Below, one piece after another: positions 18,564-27,073 of a stretch of 64,000 nucleotides of DNA. The position numbers were made by a program, and so were the translations under genes. Source of the stretch: Halomonas sp. (lineage in GTDB: Bacteria; Pseudomonadota; Gammaproteobacteria; Pseudomonadales; Halomonadaceae). Under the pieces are notes generated by a model that was not told the DNA's origin, did no database searches, and saw nothing but the letters and a program-made list of their open reading frames with translations. The DNA lies in NCBI RefSeq assembly GCF_017983445.1, contig NZ_JAGOBJ010000007.1, positions 62,001 through 126,000 on the forward strand, in the 5' to 3' direction. Position 1 is the first letter of the stretch. The number at the start of each line of letters is the position of its first letter.

Positions 18564-20315
18564 TTAAAGTGCCTGAAGTGAACAGGCGCGGCGCTCGACA
18601 AACAGGCTGTTACCCGCGATCTTTTTAGCCTGATGCTTTAACTCGGAGAGCTGCGCGGCAATATCCAGCGCTTTGCAGGCGACGGGCTCAATGACCGGCT
18701 TAACGGCAACAGAGACGCTTACAAACGGAAAAAAGCTCACGCTGCCCTGGCGGTTTTCGATCGAGATGCCGCCTTGTTCGCGGTCGCTATCCTCATAAAA
18801 ACCCGGGGCCATCACTTCAAACGATTCCAGTATCTGCTGACATACGTTTTCCCAGTGGCTTAACGGCAGCAGCATCATAAAATCATCGCCGCCAATATGG
18901 CCGATAAAGCCGCCCGCGGTATCTACCTGGGCCTGAAGCAAGCGGGATAAGGCAATAATGACATGATCGCCACGCGCATAGCCGTAAGCATCGTTAAACG
19001 CCTTAAAGTTATCCAGGTCGACATAGGCCGCGGCAAAGCCCTGCTCGGCGGCAAGATAATTGGTCAGTGTCTCGTTGATCAGTATGTTGCCTGGAAGCCC
19101 GGTGAGCGGATTGGCATGGCGCGCCTGACGCACCTGAATGGCGGTAATCTCGCGCAGCAAATCAATGATGCTGCCCATCCCCAGGTAATCGCCATTGGCA
19201 TCCACAATCACGAAATCCTCTTGTTCGATGTCGTGACTGTCGGTCAACTGCTGACTCAATACTTCAAGCGGGGTATCCGCATTGGCAATCAGCGGCTTGG
19301 CATCCGCGATATCCCAGACGCGGCGCTTGGAATAGAGCGAATGGCTATACGGGTTGGTGAACAGGGTTAAAAAGGCGTTACGGCGCACCACCGCGATAGG
19401 CTTACCGTTATCCACCACCGCGACACAGCGCAAATCCGTATTATTCCTGAATCGCTCGGCCAGCATAAGCACCGAGCAGTCGGGCGAGACGGCGTCAATC
19501 ATGCGAAAAATCGAGCGTGCCGTGCGACCGGCAGGGCTGGATAGCTGGGTAGTGGCAGGTAGCAGAGTATGCAGCTGCAACGGCGGCTCAACGCTTGGGC
19601 GGGCAAAATAGAAGCCCTGAAGAAGCGCCAAGCTGCGGTCCAGCTCCCAAAGGCAAAGATGCTCAGCCGCGGTCTCCACGCCCTCAGCAATCAACTGACA
19701 GTCGAGACTACGCGCCACGTCCAGAATCGAGCGTAAAAATTCGCGCTTGGCAGGCTCCTGATCAATTCCCGAAATGAAGTGCCGGTCGAGCTTGACGAAA
19801 TCAGGGCGCAGCTCCGACCAGTGGCGCAAACTCGAATGTCCGGCACCCAGGTCATCAAGCGCCACCTTAAACCCCATATCGCGATAGTGATCCACTGCCT
19901 GACGCATCAAGTCGTAATCATGAATCGGCACATGCTCGGTAAGTTCGATGACCACCCGCTCAGGCGGCAGCCCGCTTTCGCGAATGAACCCTAGCGTTAA
20001 CCCTTCCTCAAAATCACGCTCAACAATGGTCAGCGGCATCACGTTTAAAAACAAAAGCCCCGGTAGCTTAAGCGCTGCAAAGCGGCGAATGGCCAACCGC
20101 CTGCACAGCAGATCCAGCTCAACTAAAAGCCCCGCCTGCATGGCTACATCAAACAAGCGTAGCGGCGAGTGAAGCGGCGACATTTCAGGCCCTCGAATCA
20201 GCGCTTCGTAGCCATAAATGGCCTGTTGGCTCGCATCCACAATGGGCTGAAACAATACATGCAGATCTTCTGCTTCAATGATGCGGTTAAGCCAGTGTGC
20301 TTCTTGGGCGGTCAT
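18564..20315 (-). CDS. EAL-CBS-GGDEF c-di-GMP protein
   Basis: 583-residue soluble protein with the order reversed from usual. An EAL domain comes first (about 10-245, E37 in YEALIRG, DDLGAGHSS, KLDRHF, AEGVET). A pair of CBS-like motifs follows (about 265-400, RCVAVVDNGKPIAVVRRNAF and DFVIVDANGDYLGMGSIIDLL). A GGDEF-type domain ends it (about 410-575), whose motif is GGDDF (475-479). The EAL residues look intact. The Asp for Glu change at the fourth motif position may lower or abolish cyclase activity. CBS pairs often bind adenine nucleotides, so an energy-state input is plausible. Confidence 0.9.
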   Translation of the reverse strand: MTAQEAHWLNRIIEAEDLHVLFQPIVDASQQAIYGYEALIRGPEMSPLHSPLRLFDVAMQAGLLVELDLLCRRLAIRRFAALKLPGLLFLNVMPLTIVERDFEEGLTLGFIRESGLPPERVVIELTEHVPIHDYDLMRQAVDHYRDMGFKVALDDLGAGHSSLRHWSELRPDFVKLDRHFISGIDQEPAKREFLRSILDVARSLDCQLIAEGVETAAEHLCLWELDRSLALLQGFYFARPSVEPPLQLHTLLPATTQLSSPAGRTARSIFRMIDAVSPDCSVLMLAERFRNNTDLRCVAVVDNGKPIAVVRRNAFLTLFTNPYSHSLYSKRRVWDIADAKPLIANADTPLEVLSQQLTDSHDIEQEDFVIVDANGDYLGMGSIIDLLREITAIQVRQARHANPLTGLPGNILINETLTNYLAAEQGFAAAYVDLDNFKAFNDAYGYARGDHVIIALSRLLQAQVDTAGGFIGHIGGDDFMMLLPLSHWENVCQQILESFEVMAPGFYEDSDREQGGISIENRQGSVSFFPFVSVSVAVKPVIEPVACKALDIAAQLSELKHQAKKIAGNSLFVERRACSLQAL

Positions 20316-20454
20316 ATCCGGGCTGCCTTATCAAACGTCATGAGGGCTTTTTTTTAAAGACTGTTAATAAAGGCTTTTAATGCGAGTTGTCTTATCCGCC
20401 AGCGTGCGACATTTTTATGACGCTGGGATGACGATTAGCAGGCTAAAGACAGCC

Positions 20455-22374
20455 TTACTGCTGCAAATCAGCAGGCGGTGGGAAGACAACATCATTACCA
20501 TCGACATCCAACTGGCGAATATCCACCGGACGACCCTCGTCATCCAATGTCACCAGGCCAATGCCGCTGGCATTCCAGAGCCGCTCCCCGGCACTTGCTC
20601 CACTGGGGTCGCGGGGGTAAACGCTTAATTTGCGGCGCTTGGTGAACCAGTTAAGCGGCGACCAGGGTGCGTAGAGCCAGCGATTGAGCCGGTCGAAGGT
20701 GTTTAACAGCTGCACCGGGAAGGTGTTCTTGATTCCGCTGGAGGTTACCTGCCATAAATGCGGCGCACGCTTTTGGCGGCGAACAATAATGTCATAGGCA
20801 AACGAGTAGTGGACATCGCCGGAAAGAATCACGTAATTGCCCGGCGTTTTGGAGTGCCGCCAGATCTGCAGCAGCACGTTGGCCGCCCCGCGGTGAGCCA
20901 TCCAGTTTTCAGCATCCACCACCAGCGGCTTGCCCACCCAGGTAAACAGCTTTTGAACGCCCTCGATCAGCTTGACTCCAAACATGGGAGCCGGTGAGAC
21001 AATCACGGCACTTTTACATCCCAGCAGGGCCTGCTGCATTTCCATGAGCGCCTCCCAGTCCATCAAGCCAGAAGGATGTTTGGGGCTACGTTCGCTGCGC
21101 CAGCGACGAGTACGGGTATCCAGGACAATCAAGGCAGGCGTGCCGGGCACCTGAAATTCCCAACCCTGAAAGCGCAGTAACCGCTCGATCAACGCATCCT
21201 GCGGGCTAATTGCCAGCGGCCCTGTCTCAGTCAATAGCTCAGCTGCCTGCTCGATCAGCGGGTTGAGCTTATCCGGTGCGTTGCCCCACCCCTGACACAG
21301 CAGATAGGCTACCAGCGCGTTGCCAATAATACGTTTCGAGAACGGATGACCGTAAGCACAGCGCTCCCAATCGGCGGTCAGGTTCCAGTCGTCGGTGACA
21401 TCATGATCATCAAAAATCATCAGGCTGGGCAGGTGAGCCAAAAGCCTTGCGCACTGCGGCAAGCCTGCCACAAAGTCATCTACAATGGCCTGCTCCTGCC
21501 GGTAGGTCTCGGCGTCCTTCTCGTCAAGAGCAGGCTCCTCAGGCGTCATGATCTGCCAGGGGACCGGCGACCAGACAAGACAGTACATGGCGAGCATTTC
21601 CGCCAGCGTCATCAAATGATTAGATGCATTGGTCGAGGTAAATACCGGCTTCTTCACCCCGCCAAAAAAGCGCTCGCGCAAGGCCACGTTACTGGTGATA
21701 TCGGGCAGTAAAGCTTCACGGTGGTAGTAGCTTTCAGGCGCAGCGTAAAGCGCCTGGCTGTCCTTGACTGTCGCGCCCTCAAGCAGTTCATCCACCAGCC
21801 CCAGGCGCTCAATCAAGGTATGTACAGCGCGCAGCATGGGGCCGGCCACATCATCTACATACACCTGGTCGCCGGTCATCAGCAGCCACGCGGGCCATTC
21901 GGCAGGCGCCTGCTGCCTTTCGGCCAGAAAGTGGTCGGCGCGCATGAGCCCATCGGCACTGGGGTGGTGAGGTTTACGGCACGAGCCGTGCATTAGCCGA
22001 TGATGGCGCGAGGCGATGACAAAGGCCGGGTAGGCCGCGCCTTCATAACATAGCCAGGGCGCCCAATCGGGCAGGGCCTGCCACTCACCTTGCATCGTTT
22101 GAATACGCAGGTCGTATTCAATGCGCTCGTCGGTGGGCAACGCCTGGGGTAAGCGAACGTCAATCAGGTAGATAAACGCGTGTCGGCCAATGGGCAGGCG
22201 CTGGTGGTGATCATTTACATTAAACCGCTGCTCGTCACTATCCCCAGGGCACAGCACCAACGACATCGCCAGAGGGCGCGAGGCAACCAGCCACATTACC
22301 AGGCGCGTAGGGCTAATACGCCGCAGAAGCGGCCCCACCAGCACATCAGGCAGCGCATCATCCACAGCGGTCAT
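20455..22374 (-). CDS. PhoD-like metallophosphatase (alkaline phosphatase D family)
   Basis: 639-residue protein with metallophosphatase motifs of the PhoD-like type: LMTGDQVYVDD near residue 165, LMIFDDHDVTDDWN near 315, and VILSGDVHYSFAYD near 520. These carry the Asp/His/Asn ligands of the two-metal centre. No Tat or Sec signal is apparent at the N-terminus, unlike secreted PhoD, so it is probably cytoplasmic; similar long family members of unknown substrate occur in proteobacteria. It follows the histidine kinase gene by 29 bases on the same strand and may be the last gene of that operon. Confidence 0.85.
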   Translation of the reverse strand: MTAVDDALPDVLVGPLLRRISPTRLVMWLVASRPLAMSLVLCPGDSDEQRFNVNDHHQRLPIGRHAFIYLIDVRLPQALPTDERIEYDLRIQTMQGEWQALPDWAPWLCYEGAAYPAFVIASRHHRLMHGSCRKPHHPSADGLMRADHFLAERQQAPAEWPAWLLMTGDQVYVDDVAGPMLRAVHTLIERLGLVDELLEGATVKDSQALYAAPESYYHREALLPDITSNVALRERFFGGVKKPVFTSTNASNHLMTLAEMLAMYCLVWSPVPWQIMTPEEPALDEKDAETYRQEQAIVDDFVAGLPQCARLLAHLPSLMIFDDHDVTDDWNLTADWERCAYGHPFSKRIIGNALVAYLLCQGWGNAPDKLNPLIEQAAELLTETGPLAISPQDALIERLLRFQGWEFQVPGTPALIVLDTRTRRWRSERSPKHPSGLMDWEALMEMQQALLGCKSAVIVSPAPMFGVKLIEGVQKLFTWVGKPLVVDAENWMAHRGAANVLLQIWRHSKTPGNYVILSGDVHYSFAYDIIVRRQKRAPHLWQVTSSGIKNTFPVQLLNTFDRLNRWLYAPWSPLNWFTKRRKLSVYPRDPSGASAGERLWNASGIGLVTLDDEGRPVDIRQLDVDGNDVVFPPPADLQQ

Positions 22375-22403
22375 AATGTTTGCTCTTTATTAAACATGGG
22401 TTG

Positions 22404-23771
22404 TTAACCACGGACCACCACAGGAAGTTCGATAGAGACCTTCAATCCTCCCGCCTCGGCACGTTGGAGCTGCATGTCACCTTGGTAGAGAGTGACGAGA
22501 TCAGCCACGATTGCCAGGCCAAGGCCGCTTTGTGAGCGCTGTTCATCCAGGCGCTTGCCACGCTGAACGGCTTCCTGGCACTCGGCTTCCGTCATACCGG
22601 GGCCGTCATCGCTCACGGTCAGTTGAAGGGTCAAATCTACTGCCTGCACCTCAAGCGTTACCTCGTGGCTTGCCCAGCGTAGCGCATTATCCAGCAGGTT
22701 ACCGATAAGCTCCTGAATATCCTGGGTATCCATATGCACTCGCGGCTGACTTTTCCAGTATTGATGCAGAGTAATATTGCGCCGCTGCGCTAGCCTGCCC
22801 AGACCACTGAGCAAAGGAGAGAGCGTGTCATACACATGAATTGGCGCAAAGCGCCCGCCTTCACCGGCGGCGGAGGCCCGCGCCAGGTGATGCCGAACGG
22901 CGCTGTCCACGCGGGTTAATTCGACCTCCCAGGCACCCCGGCGCTCTTCGGGCAGTTGGCGTACCAGCAAGCGCATCACGCTTAATGGGGTTTTCAGCGC
23001 ATGGGCCAAATTGCCGGCCGTATGCCGCCCTCGCTCGATCAGCCGCTGATCACGCGCCAACACGGCGTTCATGGAGGCCGCGAGCGTGGCAAGCTCATCT
23101 GGAAGATCAACAGCCAACTGCTCGGCCCGCCCCTGCTCGACGTCTTTCAAATTGGCCTGCATACGCCGTAACGGCGCAAGCCCCCAGCGGACCTGCAAGC
23201 CCAATACCCCCAGCAGCAGCGCGCCAAGACCCAGCAACCCTAGCCACAGCAAGCGCTGGAACTCATGCATATCGCGGACCAGCTCGTCATCCCGGGCGCC
23301 GACGCTAACATGTAGCGGTGCTTCTAACGGTGCCAGATAGATATCGCGCTCCACCACGCGCAGTGATTGTTCTCGCGGGCCGGTCACCTCACGACCACTG
23401 GTTTTCTCATTATCCGTTACCGGCAGGCGCTGATCCCAAAGCGAGCGCGAGGTGACCGTGTGCCCCTGCTGATCGGTAATCTGCCAGTACCAGCCTGAAA
23501 ACACCTGATCAAAGCGCGGATCGCCCAGCGCCCGTTCATAGCGCAGCTGTTGGGCTAAAGGGTCAAAGGCAACGCCTGCAATAATCACGTTCAGGGTTGC
23601 TTCAAGCCGCTCGTCAAAGGCCTCCGTCGCCGCGTTTTGATAGTGGTGTGCCAGTAGCGTACCCGCGACCGGCAGGGCAATCCCAATCATCATTAAAACG
23701 GCGAGCAGCAGCCGCAGGCTGATCGAGCGGCCTGACCAGCGGGTTCGCCATGAAGGCGTAAGCTTACTCAT
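22404..23771 (-). CDS. PhoQ-like sensor histidine kinase
   Basis: 455-residue inner-membrane sensor kinase. Helix 1 (about 20-42), periplasmic sensor (about 43-165), helix 2 (about 168-190), HAMP-like linker (about 190-240), dimerisation domain with phospho-acceptor His257 in NLAHALKTPL, and ATPase domain with NLLDNALRWA, DDGPGM and GLGLAIV. The NLAHALKTPL box is the PhoQ-subfamily type. Its start overlaps the response regulator stop by 4 bases. Upstream of both lies a PepSY protein gene, so the operon is PepSY-regulator-kinase. The signal is unknown; a metal or cationic stress is typical of relatives. Confidence 0.93.
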   Translation of the reverse strand: MSKLTPSWRTRWSGRSISLRLLLAVLMMIGIALPVAGTLLAHHYQNAATEAFDERLEATLNVIIAGVAFDPLAQQLRYERALGDPRFDQVFSGWYWQITDQQGHTVTSRSLWDQRLPVTDNEKTSGREVTGPREQSLRVVERDIYLAPLEAPLHVSVGARDDELVRDMHEFQRLLWLGLLGLGALLLGVLGLQVRWGLAPLRRMQANLKDVEQGRAEQLAVDLPDELATLAASMNAVLARDQRLIERGRHTAGNLAHALKTPLSVMRLLVRQLPEERRGAWEVELTRVDSAVRHHLARASAAGEGGRFAPIHVYDTLSPLLSGLGRLAQRRNITLHQYWKSQPRVHMDTQDIQELIGNLLDNALRWASHEVTLEVQAVDLTLQLTVSDDGPGMTEAECQEAVQRGKRLDEQRSQSGLGLAIVADLVTLYQGDMQLQRAEAGGLKVSIELPVVVRG

Positions 23772-24442
23772 TGATCGTCTGGCGCTTCAGCCAACAGGCG
23801 GTAGCCCAACCCTCGAAGCGTGGCAAATCGCCAAGCACCCAGCTTACGGCGCAGCCGGCTTATCTGTACATCGATAACGTTTGAATCCGGTTCGTGGTCG
23901 CGGTCGTAAACATGCTCAGCAAGCTCGCTTCGACTCACCACACGCGGCGCGGCGTGCATTAAATAACTCAGCAGGCGCGTTTCCTGGGCAGTGAGCCCGA
24001 CTGGCCTTCCCGCAAGAGTGACGTGCTGGGTGTGGGTATCCAGGCTTATTTCGCCAACTTTAAGTATGGGATGCGAATGGCCGTGACTTCGGCGCACCAG
24101 GGCACGCAAACGAAAGAGTACTTCAGCGGATTCAAAAGGCTTGGTGACATAGTCATCTGCCCCGGCAGTAAAACCAGCGGCTTTATCGGCCCAGCGCTCG
24201 CGGGCGGTTAATATAAGCACCGGCAGATCGATACCATCTTCACGCCAGGAGGCGAGCCAGCGGGTGCCGTCACCATCAGGCAGGCCCACGTCGAGAATCA
24301 ACGTATCGTAGGTTTCCGTACGCACCAGAAAGTCGGCCTCCTGGCCGTTTTCTGCATGCTCAACCAGCCAGTCACCATCACGCAGTGCCTGGCTAAGCTC
24401 GCGCGCCAACGCCTGGTCATCCTCTACCAGTAAACACTTCAT
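23768..24442 (-). CDS. OmpR-family response regulator
   Basis: 224 residues: receiver domain (1-115) with the acidic pair EDD at 7-9, phospho-acceptor Asp51 in ILDVGLPDGDG and conserved Lys in DDYVTKPF; then a winged-helix DNA-binding domain (about 125-220, SRLRRKLG, LRGLGYRL). The ATG at 24442 begins the canonical MKCLLVEDD, so I reject the longer frame to 24514, which would overlap the upstream PepSY gene. Translationally coupled to the kinase. Likely targets are the two PepSY genes flanking it. Confidence 0.94.
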   Translation of the reverse strand: MKCLLVEDDQALARELSQALRDGDWLVEHAENGQEADFLVRTETYDTLILDVGLPDGDGTRWLASWREDGIDLPVLILTARERWADKAAGFTAGADDYVTKPFESAEVLFRLRALVRRSHGHSHPILKVGEISLDTHTQHVTLAGRPVGLTAQETRLLSYLMHAAPRVVSRSELAEHVYDRDHEPDSNVIDVQISRLRRKLGAWRFATLRGLGYRLLAEAPDDQ

Positions 24443-24476
24443 GTTATATGCCTTATGCGGGCTTGATTTGACAGAT

Positions 24477-24848
24477 TCAGGGGCGGCGCATTTCGTTGAT
24501 ACGCACACCCTCAATCGACATCAGCTGACCGCTGTGACCATCAAATTCAAACTCTACCACCTGATTTTGAGGGCCCAGCATTTTTATTTCATACTCGACC
24601 GCGCCTTTTTCACGTTCAACTTCTACCTCTAATACCTCACCCATATAATGCGCGTCCAGCCAGTCCAGTATGCTTTCTAACGACACTACATCGCCACGCC
24701 GTACTTCACCATGCAGCGCTTCCCAGTGCTGATCGCCCACGGCGCTGCCCGAAAGCAGTGCAGCCAGCAGCACCCCGGCGCCGATAATAGACACCAGGTG
24801 CTGGCAGGATTGGTTTAGTCGTGTGTTAAGACGCGCGAGTGCTTTCAT
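24477..24848 (-). CDS. PepSY-domain protein in the two-component operon
   Basis: 123-residue protein with an N-terminal signal anchor (about 20-40, LVSIIGAGVLLAALLSGSAVG) and a periplasmic PepSY domain (about 50-115, VVSLESILDWLDAHYMGEVLEVEVEREKG and FDGHSGQLMSIEGVR). PepSY domains are thought to inhibit proteases or modulate sensors. Its gene heads the operon with the response regulator (35-base gap) and kinase. A companion PepSY protein is encoded divergently at 25034, so both are probably controlled by this regulator. Confidence 0.88.
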   Translation of the reverse strand: MKALARLNTRLNQSCQHLVSIIGAGVLLAALLSGSAVGDQHWEALHGEVRRGDVVSLESILDWLDAHYMGEVLEVEVEREKGAVEYEIKMLGPQNQVVEFEFDGHSGQLMSIEGVRINEMRRP

Positions 24849-24965
24849 AGGGCAAGGATGCCAAAGGCAACATGAACGCTAGATGAACAGCTTGTTCAGT
24901 TTGGAGAAATAAGCGTGGTGCTATAAATACCCTGACGCATTCACGCAATACCATTACGTGACGAA

Positions 24966-25022
24966 AGTATTTGACGACTAAAGAAGTATTTAAAGACTAA
25001 AGCAGTATTTAAAGACTAGAGA
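24966..25022. repeat. 19-bp tandem repeat, three copies
   Basis: Copies at 24966-24984, 24985-25003 and 25004-25022, unit AGTATTTAAAGACTAAAGC with a few substitutions. The array lies immediately before the ribosome binding site and ATG of the rightward PepSY gene. Copy number changes would alter promoter-to-start or leader length. Confidence 0.92.
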
Positions 25023-25033
25023 AGGATTTTGCC

Positions 25034-25510
25034 ATGAACGCCATGAAAAAAATGTTGTTGATCCCGACCTCTGCCCTGCTGTTGGCTGCGGCGGCAGGTA
25101 GTGCCCAGGCAGACTCGCTGCCCATGGATCGCATTGACGACGTCTTGACCCACGCCTCAGAGTACGGGTTCAGTCATTATGAGGAAATTAGTATTAAAAG
25201 CCGTGGCCGTGCTGAGGTAGAAGGCTGGCTGGACGATGAGTGGTATGCCGACATTGAGTTTTCGCTCGATAACGGTGAAACGCTACAAGAGAAGCGTGAG
25301 CGTTTAATTACCGGTGCATGGGGAATGAGCGAAGACGATATCCGTCAGGCACTGGAGGTAGCGGCTCAGGAAGGCATGGTCGAGTTTGAAGACCTGGATA
25401 TCGATAAAAGCGGCATCATCGATATCGAAGGGCGTGACGAAAGCGGCCGCGAGCTTGAAATCAGCGTACGTCAGGGCTCTTCTGAGGTTACCCAGATCGA
25501 CCGTGATTAA
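25034..25510 (+). CDS. Secreted PepSY-domain protein
   Basis: 158-residue periplasmic protein with a clear signal peptide (KKMLLIPTSALLLAAAAGSAQA, cleavage after AQA near residue 26). It has two acidic PepSY-like repeats: about 33-80 (DDVLTHASEYGFSHYEEISIK with VEGWLDDEW) and about 100-155 (IRQALEVAAQEGMVEFEDLDIDKSG with IEGRDESGRELEISV). It is divergent from the PepSY-regulator-kinase operon and probably regulated by it. AGAAGGA lies upstream, next to the 19-bp tandem repeats. The high Asp/Glu content suits a halophile's periplasm. Confidence 0.88.
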   Translation: MNAMKKMLLIPTSALLLAAAAGSAQADSLPMDRIDDVLTHASEYGFSHYEEISIKSRGRAEVEGWLDDEWYADIEFSLDNGETLQEKRERLITGAWGMSEDDIRQALEVAAQEGMVEFEDLDIDKSGIIDIEGRDESGRELEISVRQGSSEVTQIDRD

Positions 25511-25544
25511 ATAACTGTGATTAAATAACCGTGATTAAAAAATA
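25503..25544. repeat. 14-bp tandem repeat spanning a stop codon
   Basis: GTGATTAAATAACT at 25503-25516, GTGATTAAATAACC at 25517-25530 and a degenerate third copy from 25531. The first copy includes the last codons and the TAA stop of the PepSY gene, so the duplication repeats the gene end. Confidence 0.9.
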
Positions 25545-25571
25545 GTTATTAAAAACAGTTAGCTAATCGTT

Positions 25572-25598
25572 AAGCGGGTTCCCTTTGGGAGCCCGCTT
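25572..25598. terminator. Bidirectional terminator between PepSY and glutamate dehydrogenase genes
   Basis: 12-bp stem (AAGCGGGTTCCC with GGGAGCCCGCTT, one G-T pair) and TTT loop, placed between two convergent genes. A short T-run follows on the plus strand. Confidence 0.8.
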
Positions 25599-25612
25599 TC
25601 GTTTGCCTGCGC

Positions 25613-26962
25613 TTAACGACAATCCAGACAGTTGCCGCGCGCCATAAGGGCATCGGCAATACGTTCAATGCCCTGGCGGTAAGCGGCCTGTCGGTAGGTA
25701 ATATTTTCCTGATCGGCGCGAGTCAAGACACAATTCGCTTCACTGCTTAACCGCACATCCAGACGCTGGTTCACATCCTCTTCGCTCCAGGTTTCCCCCG
25801 ACCGGTTTTGCAGCCACTCAAAGTAGCTAACGATCACCCCGCCCGTATTGGCCAGCACATCGGGTAATACCGGAATCTCGCGCTTGGCGAGTGCGGCATC
25901 GGCATCGCTGGTAAGCGGCCCGTTGGCGATTTCCAGAATCGCCCCGGCTTGTACTGCCTCGACGTTATCGCAATGGATCTGATTTTCCAGCGCGGCGAGC
26001 ACCAATACATCCACCTCCAACGCCAGCAGCTCTTGTCCGCTGATTTGCGTACCGGCCTGACTCATGGACAGCTGGCCGTGCTGGTCTTTGTCCTGTTTCG
26101 CCACCGCGACGTCCAGACCGTCAGCGCTGTAGATCGCGCCGCTTGAGTCTGAAAGCCCGACGATCTTGTAGCCCCGCTCGCTGGCTAAACGGGCAAAATG
26201 GTACGCGGCGTTGCCAAATCCCTGCACGGCCACGATCGTTTCCTGAGGCTTGCGTTCATTCTGCTCGGCCCATAAATCCAGCACTTTTAGTGCGCCTCGG
26301 CCGGTAGCTGAGACGCGCCCAGGCGAGCCGCCCAGCGACAGCGGTTTACCCGTTATCGCCGCAGGCGCATGGGCACGCACGATATGCTCGTACTCGTCGA
26401 TCATCCAGCCCATGACGGTGGCGTCGGTGTTGACGTCCGGTGCGGGGATATCTCGGTCAGGCCCCATGATGTCGGCAATCGCACGAATATAGCCTCGTGC
26501 TAAACGCTCGCGCTCCAGCGCCGAAAGCGCCTTGGCATCTACCTGAACACCCCCTTTGCCGCCCCCGTAAGGCAACCCCACCACCGCGCACTTAACCGCC
26601 ATCCAAAAACTTAGCGTGGTGACTTCGTGCTGATTGACATCGGGATGAAAGCGCACGCCGCCCTTGGCAGGCCCCAGGCTTGTATCGTATTGCACCCGCC
26701 ACGCAGGGAACGCTTTCAAACTGCCGTCATCCATACGCACAGGAACACTTACCTGAAGCGACAGGCTCGGTTGCATCAAGCGCGCCTGGGCATCAGGGTG
26801 AATGTTCAGTTCTCTGAACACATCTTCAAGGCGTGAACGCGCGTCTTCAAAAAGCGATGCGCCGGTTTGCGGCGTTAACGCCTGCGGGGCGGTCGTCTGT
26901 GCCTGACTCTTAAGAGACTTTTTGTCTTTCCCTTTCGCCTTTTTGGATTTGGTCTTGCCCAT
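25613..26962 (-). CDS. Glutamate dehydrogenase (Glu/Leu/Phe/Val dehydrogenase family)
   Basis: 449-residue cytoplasmic enzyme that interconverts glutamate and 2-oxoglutarate with NAD(P)H. It has the catalytic region GPAKGGVRFHPDV, then MAVKCAVVGLPYGGGKGGV with the essential Lys residues near 115-130, DIPAPDVNTD, and a Rossmann motif in VAVQGFGNAAYHFA. The first 35 residues are a Lys/Ala/Gln-rich low-complexity extension (six KK or KxK clusters) that the family core does not need. The core length is normal. It is monocistronic and convergent with the PepSY gene. Whether it favours NAD or NADP is not decided. Confidence 0.92.
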   Translation of the reverse strand: MGKTKSKKAKGKDKKSLKSQAQTTAPQALTPQTGASLFEDARSRLEDVFRELNIHPDAQARLMQPSLSLQVSVPVRMDDGSLKAFPAWRVQYDTSLGPAKGGVRFHPDVNQHEVTTLSFWMAVKCAVVGLPYGGGKGGVQVDAKALSALERERLARGYIRAIADIMGPDRDIPAPDVNTDATVMGWMIDEYEHIVRAHAPAAITGKPLSLGGSPGRVSATGRGALKVLDLWAEQNERKPQETIVAVQGFGNAAYHFARLASERGYKIVGLSDSSGAIYSADGLDVAVAKQDKDQHGQLSMSQAGTQISGQELLALEVDVLVLAALENQIHCDNVEAVQAGAILEIANGPLTSDADAALAKREIPVLPDVLANTGGVIVSYFEWLQNRSGETWSEEDVNQRLDVRLSSEANCVLTRADQENITYRQAAYRQGIERIADALMARGNCLDCR

Positions 26963-27073
26963 TCAGCACGCTCCTTGCCTTGGCGGGTGACGGTTATCAC
27001 GCTAATGTCGCTGTATAGGAAAGCGTAGCAGCTCAGCGCCGGTTAAGAGCGACCACCTTCAAAGGAGAACTTC

